Assembly: GCA_027459365.1 (NCBI GenBank)
Contig: DAIDIM010000056.1
Location: forward strand, 1-5,484
Source: Chlamydiota bacterium
GTDB lineage: Bacteria; Chlamydiota; Chlamydiia; Chlamydiales; SM23-39
Direction of reading: 5' to 3'
DNA length: 5,484 nucleotides
A program made the translations under genes and the position numbers. Positions 1 to 5,221 of the stretch are shown one piece after another (the stretch's first letter is position 1; each line of letters begins with the position of its first letter). The notes below the pieces were generated by a model, which did no database searches, was not told where the DNA came from, and worked only from the letters and a program-made list of their open reading frames with translations.

Positions 1-110
1 GGTCCGTGAAATACCCCCCAAATGAATTTTATACACAGGGTTGTCCAGGTATCTGAAATAGCCCCCAACGGTCCGCGAAATACCCCCCAACGGTCCGCGA
101 AATACCCCCG
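1..110. repeat. Iteron-like direct repeats, putative plasmid origin
   Basis: Four copies of a roughly 21-bp direct repeat with consensus GGTCCGCGAAATACCCCCC followed by AA lie just beyond the stop codon of the repA remnant. The copies start at positions 1, 48, 70 and 92. The last three sit on an exact 22-bp period, about two helical turns, which is typical of iterons bound by a plasmid initiator on one face of the DNA. The copy at 1 differs from the copy at 70 by one base. The copy at 48 is degenerate, with about four or five changes. The last copy ends in CCCCCG rather than CCCCCCAA. A DnaA box lies between the first and second copies. The array may continue to the left of the window. That these repeats bind the neighbouring RPA-type initiator is inferred from position and spacing; it cannot be seen directly. 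Confidence 0.7.
29..37 (+). promoter_or_regulatory. DnaA box
   Basis: The 9-mer TTATACACA matches the DnaA-box consensus TTATNCACA exactly. It sits between the first and second iteron copies. A DnaA box beside iterons is the standard make-up of an iteron-type plasmid origin, where host DnaA helps the plasmid initiator open the DNA. A single 9-mer can occur by chance in AT-rich DNA, so the support comes mainly from its place among the repeats. Confidence 0.6.
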
Positions 111-115
111 AAAAA

Positions 116-647
116 CTATGAAGCGTTCTTTTCCTCTTTGAATTCGAGCATTTCTCTAGTGTTTTTATCGTATTCTTCTGCGATTTTGTCTAATTTATTA
201 ATATTTGACGTTTTTTTGAAGCCAATGAAAATATTTCCATGCTTATCTATCCACTTCAAGTCATAATCAGGAATATCGTCATCAGAAACAGCAGACTTTA
301 AGTCAGCCTTAAACTTTTTAAATTCTCTTTCGCTTCCTGATTTTTCATATAATTTCTCAATTGAGAACTCCCATTCATTCATCTCTGCATGCTTACGGGC
401 TGTCCTGTAGAGGAATTTCTTTAACCCTGAGGTTATGTTAAAGTATAGCCTGTTTGACTTGAGTAGGGATCCTTTTGCGCAACAGATTTCATATAACCAA
501 TCGGAAAGATTTATATGAATTACCTTTGTCTCTCTATCGTTTTTTCGTTCTAAATACCCCCAACTGTCTATAAATCCGAATCCAGCTCTATGTCTGAAAT
601 CTTTATTGTTAACTGTCGTGCTTATCCCTGTTAGTTTAAGCCTATCA
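116..647 (-). pseudogene. repA: Plasmid replication initiator RepA (RPA family), N-terminally truncated
   Basis: This is the C-terminal part of an RPA-type plasmid replication initiator, the protein that binds the origin and starts plasmid replication. Recognisable family motifs are, in order, RAGFGFIDSWGY (about residues 26-37 of the remaining frame), INLSDWLYEI (51-60), LYFNITSGLKKFLYRTARKHA (73-93), WEFSIEKLYEKSGS (98-111) and FKKFKADLKSAVSDDDIPDYDL (115-136). The family is usually around 300 residues or more, so roughly the first 100-150 are missing. Upstream the frame runs into the left terminal repeat of the transposon and stops at a TGA at 686-688. The first available start is a TTG inside that repeat (662-664) with no Shine-Dalgarno sequence, so no real start remains. 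The stop is TAG at 116-118, immediately before the iterons. The gene is read as inactivated by the transposon end; the replicon would then need another initiator, or this DNA is a relic. Confidence 0.85.
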
Positions 648-685
648 GGGGTAGTGTGCGACAAGCTGTCACCAGGTATAAAGTA
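648..685 (+). repeat. Left terminal inverted repeat of the transposon (38 bp)
   Basis: The sequence begins GGGGTAGTGTGCGACAAG and is the exact reverse complement of 5223-5260 over 38 bases. Outside it, base 647 (A) also pairs with 5261 (T), and the match then ends, so that extra base is probably chance. A 38-bp length and a GGGG outer end are the norm for Tn3-family ends, which TnpA binds and cuts. This copy cuts the repA reading frame. Confidence 0.95.
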
Positions 686-727
686 TCAATAAAAACAATA
701 AAATCAAACAGTTATAAAACAGCAAAA

Positions 728-751
728 AAATCTCCCGATAAACTAAGATTT
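728..751 (-). terminator. Weak intrinsic terminator candidate after tnpI
   Basis: Read on the minus strand just after the tnpI stop, a 6-bp stem (AAATCT pairing with AGATTT), with a 12-nt loop, runs straight into a seven-T tract. The stem is AT-rich and the loop long, so this would be a poor terminator. It is reported because it sits where the tnpA-tnpI transcript should end. Nothing else is visible between the left repeat and tnpI (686-758). Confidence 0.25.
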
Positions 752-758
752 AACCCCC

Positions 759-1469
759 TTAAACCGGAAATTTTCCAATGTTTTCATTATATTCCTTCTG
801 TGCATCCTTGATTGAAAGGCGTGAATAAGCTTCTAGGGATTGGCGGCTCTCGTGCCCTGAATAAGGTTGGATCAATGCATCGTCTATACCCTGCTTTTTG
901 AGCCAAGAGAGCAAAAAGTGCCGTAGTTTGTGAGGAGAAACGGAACTTTCTATGCCTGCTGCTTCTGTATATCGTGTTAGAATTTTCCGAATTCCTCGAT
1001 CAGAATAAGCTTTCTTCCATGAAGACTCGAAAAGGTACACGGCTTTCTGTCCTTGAATTTGTGTTACGTACATTGATAAAATTTCTCTGAAAGATGTTGG
1101 AAAGGGGACAACTCTATCTTTTCCCCCTTTTCCACGGTTTATCCGAATCTGACACTCCTCACAATCAACATCACTGATTTTTACCTTTATGAGCTCCCCA
1201 ACTCTGATGCCAGTGTAGAGAAGTGTTTTGATCATCACTAAGTGTTGAGTATTTTTTGCGCTCCACACGACTTCATAATACTTCTTTATCTCGTCTTCTG
1301 TAGGAATAAGAGGCAGTTTTTTTGGCGTTGTGGTTACAGAAACATCAAGCTCTTTGCGCAAATGACGAAATAGGTCACGCAAATAATTATAATTCGGGCG
1401 TTGAGGCCTTAAGTACTTTATGAGCTGCTTAGCCATTTTGCTAGGCGGCGTTCGCGATTCTTGAGTCAT
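759..1469 (-). CDS. tnpI: Tyrosine recombinase, TnpI-type cointegrate resolvase
   Basis: A 236-residue tyrosine recombinase/integrase. All catalytic residues are visible: Arg89 in TGIRVGEL, the likely beta-hairpin Lys114 in RGKGGKDRVVP, His180 and Arg183 in SPHKLRH, His206 in SGHES, and the nucleophile Tyr215 in SLEAYSRL, nine residues after His206 as is usual. In Tn3 elements of the Tn4430 group such an enzyme resolves cointegrates by recombining two copies of an internal site, and that role is inferred here. The ATG at 1467-1469 is chosen because an AAGGTGG Shine-Dalgarno sequence precedes it by 3 nt; it lies inside the 3' end of tnpA, giving a 29-nt overlap. A second Met (codon 12) has no such support. 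Only about 55 residues precede the catalytic domain, so the core-binding domain is shorter than usual for phage-type integrases. An integrase for cassette capture is less likely given its place within the transposon. Confidence 0.85.
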   Translation of the reverse strand: MTQESRTPPSKMAKQLIKYLRPQRPNYNYLRDLFRHLRKELDVSVTTTPKKLPLIPTEDEIKKYYEVVWSAKNTQHLVMIKTLLYTGIRVGELIKVKISDVDCEECQIRINRGKGGKDRVVPFPTSFREILSMYVTQIQGQKAVYLFESSWKKAYSDRGIRKILTRYTEAAGIESSVSPHKLRHFLLSWLKKQGIDDALIQPYSGHESRQSLEAYSRLSIKDAQKEYNENIGKFPV

Positions 1470-4419
1470 TCGCCACCTTAAATTTTTCTAGTGAGAGTCG
1501 TTGATTAAAATCGATGAGGATCAATCCATAAGGATTAACATGACCATAGAACAAAGGAGTAATGGCTCTCTTATCCTCCCTTGTTAATTTATCTTCCCAT
1601 TGAGGATGAGAAAGAACAGACTGCAGCATGAGAGTATTAATATACACCAAGCTATTTTGAAGAAGATGCAAGCAAAGCATCGTCAATTCTTGGTCTTCTC
1701 GTCGATTTGTAGATATTTCTCCAGCTTTTCCATAAAGAATAAAGTCATTTACGCTATTCGAAGATTCAACGACATTCAGTCCTTCTTGAATCTCATGACG
1801 AAGTTCTTCAGAATGTAAATAACGGCATAAGAATACTGTTTTAACAGCTTTGCCCAGCTCCATAAGAGCTTGATAGACGGGATGTTTGGCATTATTGCTT
1901 GTAAAGCGTCTTAAAATTGATTCTGCATCCGCCGTTCCTAAACGAAGGGCCGTTGTAAATTTGACGATTTGATCATATTGCTCTTGGATTAAATCCCATC
2001 GAATGGGCCGTGTTAGAATATTTTGGAGATAGGCATACTCTTCTTGTTTTCCGGTTTCTGGTCGATAAAGTTTTTCTTGATGGATGGCTTTAATCCTGGG
2101 TAAAAGGTCAAATCCCAGCATATAAGAAAAGGCAAAGCCAATGGTACTTTGTCCGTGGGTATCAACATACCCTTTTGTAATTTTCATGTCCGTACAATGG
2201 CGCAAAACGCCTTCTATCATAGAGGAGACTTCTGAGGAAGAGCAGCTTTTTAATTGAGAAAATATGAGAACTGATTTTTTATCAATGTGCCAATAAATCA
2301 TGACACCTCGACCTCCATACCGAACATGCCATTCGGTTAGAAGGTTTTGATCCCAAACTCCAAACTTCTTGGAATCGGAAGCAATTGAAGTTGTGGCCCC
2401 TCCAAAAATTTTCTCCTCACGTTCTCTTAAAATGGCATTAATTACCTCAGCAATAGCAGCTCTTACGTTGGTTTTTGTGAGATATCGGCGACGAATATGG
2501 CGCAACTCTTCATACGTTATGTTTGGATTACTGGCGGAAATTCTTTTAAGCCCTGTATTGGTACCATAGGCAAAAATGCAAAGTAATAAGCGTTTTGTCA
2601 GTTGGTCTGAACCAAGGTGTTCGCGACTCGCCGTACTGGCAAAAACAGATGTAAAATTTGTTCGAAAATTTGTTTCTTTTAAAAAATCTAACAACTCAAT
2701 TGTTGGCCATTTTTCAAAAACTTGTTTTTTAATGACTTCTAAATTATGAGGGGAGGGTTGTTCATCTAAAGGGGATAAAGAGATATATCCCCCCTTCTTT
2801 GCTAAAATTTTGACTTTTGTATTTTTAGGTCCCCCCTGGTTAAGCATAAAGAGAGCCTCTTTCATTTCCTGTTGAAGCTTTGAGGTAAACTTTTCTGCCT
2901 CTTTTGGTTTGTTCAAGGCTAAATAATGTTCGTCCCGTTTTTGATCAAAATCAGCAGGAAGATCTTCGTCTGGGTTACAATATCGATTAGCTCCATTAAC
3001 CCAGATCTCTTTGCATTTTAGTCCTTCTCTCAATGCCTTTAAAACGGCAATTTCATAGTTAATCCTATTAACACGTTGTTTATCCCCCTTATCGTTTTTA
3101 TCCATCTTTTCAACAATGATTTCTTGCCAACCAGCTTTGATAACCCCTTTAATAGGGATGTGTTGTTCTGTGGGATAATAAACAGAAGTGCTCTCCAGAT
3201 ATTTTTTTAATACTTTTAAAGCCTTTAAGACTGGTCTATGGAGAGTATTATTTGACTCAAAGGATATCGTTTGTATAATTGGGGCTAACATTCTACGATA
3301 ATGGCTCCCATAAGACGCGCGCATGAACGTGTAAACTTGTTCCTTATAATTTCTCGTTAATTCAGATTCTTTGATAATTTCTTGAAGTGTTTCTTCTTTG
3401 ACAACAGGATAGATGACTTCTTTAATGATGCCATCTGGGTTATCAACCGCTACACGAGCTAAGTTCAAAAGAATAGATTTTTTTCCATCTACTTTTTTTA
3501 ATTCAGTTATAATTTTTTTATTAACTTTGTTTTCTGACCTTTTCCCAATTTTATGGATCACTTGAATGAGCAAATCAATTAAGTTGTCCGTAATTTCTTG
3601 CCCTCTCACATAGCAAAACATAGCTAACGTTGCATACTTTATGGAATCTGTGTGATTGCGTATCTCACTTGGCCTTTCAGACATAATCCGCGTTTTATAT
3701 TTTTCAAGAATACGATGAGAAATCCCATGAAAGAGGTCTCTCTGTAAACCAATCTCTTGAATGCATTTTATTTTTTTGATCTCTTCTAAAATAGATTCCA
3801 GGCTTACGTTTCCAGCATCTTGCTTTAAATGGCGTAAATAGTAAATTTCAGACGATTGCTTCTCTTGAAATTCTAATAACTTAAGGAGCGATTTTTTATG
3901 AGTCTTTGTTAGTGAGTAAGATACTAATTGAAAGAGCTCATTCTCAAATTTTGTTAATGCTGACTTAATATAGCGTTCTATGTATTGATGACTAAATGGC
4001 TCAATTTTAAGTTCTTGAAAGTAAACATAGGATCTTTCTTTTAAAAATGGCATTGAGTCTTTGCCTTCAGGAAGGACTTTTTCAACAAGCCAATTGATAA
4101 AGGGGGCTACGGCACTCTTTGTTGAAGGCTTGAATTTTAAAAACTTCCTAATTTGTCGCTTATGTACCTTGGCTGTGCTACTGCTAAAGTTAGATCTTTT
4201 AAAGATTTTTGTAACATCAACTTGCTGAGCTAGATATGATAAAACTGATGGAGAAATAATATCTTGATCATTTGGAAAATGTTTAAAAAGCTGAAAATAC
4301 TTCAACATGAATACAAAGCTGAGCCTCGTTTTTCCCGATTTATTTTGCAGAATCTTTAATTCTTCAGGAAGGATCCTCCAAAATTCTTCAAGTTCTTCCA
4401 CTGTCCATTGTTGTTTCAT
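1441..4419 (-). CDS. tnpA: Tn3-family transposase TnpA
   Basis: A 992-residue Tn3-type transposase, the normal full length for the family. It binds the 38-bp ends and carries out replicative strand transfer into a new target. The N-terminal part (about residues 1-165, starting WTVEELEEFWRILPEEL) fits the family's DNA-binding region (DUF4158 type), followed by a long helical middle section. The DDE catalytic domain spans about 575-965. The acidic triad is read as Asp682 in SIASDSKKFG, Asp753 in YVDTHGQST and Glu885 in LNVVESSNSVNDFILYGKAGE, each in its conserved context. The frame has no interruption. The ATG at 4417-4419 lies 2 nt after the stop of the upstream gene. The nearest Shine-Dalgarno-like AAGGA is 14 nt away, too far to be efficient, so translation probably depends on ribosomes arriving from the passenger gene. 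The 3' end overlaps tnpI by 29 nt. The residue assignments rest on motif context, not on an alignment. Confidence 0.96.
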   Translation of the reverse strand: MKQQWTVEELEEFWRILPEELKILQNKSGKTRLSFVFMLKYFQLFKHFPNDQDIISPSVLSYLAQQVDVTKIFKRSNFSSSTAKVHKRQIRKFLKFKPSTKSAVAPFINWLVEKVLPEGKDSMPFLKERSYVYFQELKIEPFSHQYIERYIKSALTKFENELFQLVSYSLTKTHKKSLLKLLEFQEKQSSEIYYLRHLKQDAGNVSLESILEEIKKIKCIQEIGLQRDLFHGISHRILEKYKTRIMSERPSEIRNHTDSIKYATLAMFCYVRGQEITDNLIDLLIQVIHKIGKRSENKVNKKIITELKKVDGKKSILLNLARVAVDNPDGIIKEVIYPVVKEETLQEIIKESELTRNYKEQVYTFMRASYGSHYRRMLAPIIQTISFESNNTLHRPVLKALKVLKKYLESTSVYYPTEQHIPIKGVIKAGWQEIIVEKMDKNDKGDKQRVNRINYEIAVLKALREGLKCKEIWVNGANRYCNPDEDLPADFDQKRDEHYLALNKPKEAEKFTSKLQQEMKEALFMLNQGGPKNTKVKILAKKGGYISLSPLDEQPSPHNLEVIKKQVFEKWPTIELLDFLKETNFRTNFTSVFASTASREHLGSDQLTKRLLLCIFAYGTNTGLKRISASNPNITYEELRHIRRRYLTKTNVRAAIAEVINAILREREEKIFGGATTSIASDSKKFGVWDQNLLTEWHVRYGGRGVMIYWHIDKKSVLIFSQLKSCSSSEVSSMIEGVLRHCTDMKITKGYVDTHGQSTIGFAFSYMLGFDLLPRIKAIHQEKLYRPETGKQEEYAYLQNILTRPIRWDLIQEQYDQIVKFTTALRLGTADAESILRRFTSNNAKHPVYQALMELGKAVKTVFLCRYLHSEELRHEIQEGLNVVESSNSVNDFILYGKAGEISTNRREDQELTMLCLHLLQNSLVYINTLMLQSVLSHPQWEDKLTREDKRAITPLFYGHVNPYGLILIDFNQRLSLEKFKVANDSRIANAA
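1473..1479 (-). promoter_or_regulatory. Shine-Dalgarno sequence of tnpI inside tnpA
   Basis: AAGGTGG on the minus strand, followed by CGA and the tnpI ATG. It lies within the last codons of tnpA, so ribosomes finishing tnpA would pass over it. This supports both the chosen tnpI start and coupled translation of the two genes. Confidence 0.5.
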
Positions 4420-4421
4420 AA

Positions 4422-5027
4422 TCAGTTAAAGTGTCCTTGAAATGCGCCCATCCATCTCTCTTGTGGATTATCAAAATGCACCTTTTCTGATCTAAATTCT
4501 TCGGAGTTAAAGCTTCCTCCGAGCCATTCCATCATACGAGCATGCTCTTCGTGATTTGGATCATTAATAGTTTCTAGCAAGTCTTCATATCCCCAAGTCC
4601 CTCCACAATCTTCTGGGGGGCAAGCGCTCTCTCCTGCTATACAAATAGGATATTTTTGAGCAGACTCTTGAGGAATAATTTTTTCAAGTGATAGGCTGTG
4701 TTCCCAACAATCTCCAAAATCATAGTCATAAATTGCATTTGCATTTTGGAGAGTAAAATAAGAAGAAATTTGGAGCTTCCAGCCAGTAAGAAAATCTAGT
4801 TCTCCGTCTTCATCTGGTATCCCTATTTCTTCTGTTAGCCCCGTTTTTGGATTGAGTATAGTAAATAAGTGCAAATGAGAATCAGTCCACCCCATTGCAT
4901 CTTGGATGGCAACGTGTAAGTCCCAAAAAGAGTAATTTCCTGGGACTTGTATCCGGCGCCAGATGGGTGGTTGAATTTCATTTAAGCTAATTTTAAATTG
5001 ATACACCAGTTGATTATTTTTCTTCAT
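4422..5027 (-). CDS. pRiA4b ORF-3-like protein (IS1096 passenger TnpR-family type)
   Basis: A soluble protein of 201 residues from the chosen start, in the pRiA4b ORF-3 family (PF07929 type), whose biochemical function is not known. Family motifs, numbered from the chosen start, are QFKISLNEIQPPIWRRI (10-26), SFWDLHVAIQDAMGW (33-47), HLHLF (51-55), YDYDFGDCWEHSLSLEKI (100-117) and GESACPPEDCGGTWGYEDLLE (132-152). An upstream in-frame ATG (5034-5036) directly abuts the AAGGAG at 5037-5042 and could hardly be used. The ATG at 5025-5027 has a normal 9-nt spacing and is preferred. No signal peptide or membrane segment is visible. It is the first gene of the transposon operon, 2 nt before tnpA. 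Relatives are found as passengers of other elements (IS1096) and on plasmids, so a role linked to transposition or its control is possible, but that is inference. Confidence 0.9.
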   Translation of the reverse strand: MKKNNQLVYQFKISLNEIQPPIWRRIQVPGNYSFWDLHVAIQDAMGWTDSHLHLFTILNPKTGLTEEIGIPDEDGELDFLTGWKLQISSYFTLQNANAIYDYDFGDCWEHSLSLEKIIPQESAQKYPICIAGESACPPEDCGGTWGYEDLLETINDPNHEEHARMMEWLGGSFNSEEFRSEKVHFDNPQERWMGAFQGHFN

Positions 5028-5036
5028 TTGTGGCAT

Positions 5037-5042
5037 CTCCTT
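5037..5042 (-). promoter_or_regulatory. Shine-Dalgarno sequence deciding the passenger-gene start
   Basis: AAGGAG on the minus strand. The first ATG follows with no spacing at all; the second ATG follows after 9 nt. This favours the second ATG as the real start and shortens the protein by three residues. Confidence 0.65.
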
Positions 5043-5055
5043 TTTGTGTTTTTAA

Positions 5056-5178
5056 AAGTTCCTAGAAAATAAGGTGTCGGAACTTAATAATCACAAATCC
5101 TCTGCATAATGCATGGATTATGAAAGAAAACTACAACAAAAATTGGAAGTCGTAAATGCAATCTGTATGTCGGAACTT
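5056..5178. other. Candidate TnpI resolution site (IRS-like)
   Basis: An inverted repeat at 5056-5085 has 11-bp arms AAGTTCCTAGA (5056-5066) and TGTCGGAACTT (5075-5085), matching at 9 of 11 positions, around an 8-bp spacer AAATAAGG. The second arm recurs exactly at 5168-5178 in the same orientation, 93 bp away. Paired arms around a 6-8 bp spacer are the usual core site for tyrosine recombinases, and extra copies of the arm as accessory sites are known for the Tn4430 IRS. The core lies just upstream of the Shine-Dalgarno sequence of the operon's first gene, so binding of the recombinase could also repress the operon. The spacer sequence bears no resemblance that I recognise to a published site. 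The assignment rests on structure alone. No convincing sigma-70 promoter could be picked out in 5043-5222. Confidence 0.45.
5096..5119. repeat. Interrupted palindrome between the two arm copies
   Basis: AATCC-TC-TGCAT-A-ATGCA-T-GGATT: two nested inverted pairs (TGCAT with ATGCA, AATCC with GGATT), offset by one base. An overlapping reading gives CATAAT and ATTATG (5105-5110 and 5117-5122) around a 6-bp spacer. It lies inside the non-coding control region, between the core candidate and the distant arm copy. It could be a regulator-binding site or part of the resolution site. An RNA hairpin with no T-tract is also possible. Confidence 0.4.
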
Positions 5179-5221
5179 TAAATAAGAGGGAAAAAGCCTC
5201 AACTGTTGCGCAAAAGTCACG

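Noticed and set aside
1..110. Repeats considered as a CRISPR array
   Set aside because: The copies are about 21 bp with essentially no unique spacers (22-bp period), and they sit beside a replication initiator, so iterons fit far better.
1600..1818. Plus-strand open frame of 72 codons
   Set aside because: It lies wholly inside the tnpA coding region on the opposite strand, has no recognisable motif, and tnpA is well supported there.
2369..2569. Plus-strand open frame of 66 codons with a hydrophobic stretch
   Set aside because: It is antisense to the tnpA catalytic domain around Asp682. Its hydrophobicity follows from the opposite-strand codons, and no ribosome binding site or family resemblance is visible.
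5034..5036. Upstream ATG of the pRiA4b ORF-3-like gene
   Set aside because: It abuts the Shine-Dalgarno sequence with no spacing; the ATG at 5025-5027 has normal spacing.
5117..5122. CATAAT on the minus strand as a -10 promoter box
   Set aside because: No acceptable -35 hexamer lies 16-18 bp upstream, and the hexamer is part of a palindrome that explains it otherwise.
5186..5200. GAGG/CCTC hairpin as a terminator
   Set aside because: The stem is only 4 bp with no T-tract after it on either strand in the right position.
5088..5220. Minus-strand open frame of about 44 codons just inside the right terminal repeat (DFCATVEAFSLLFK...)
   Set aside because: It has no ATG or well-placed start near its beginning and no Shine-Dalgarno sequence, and it covers the repeats that look like control DNA. 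Treated as non-coding.
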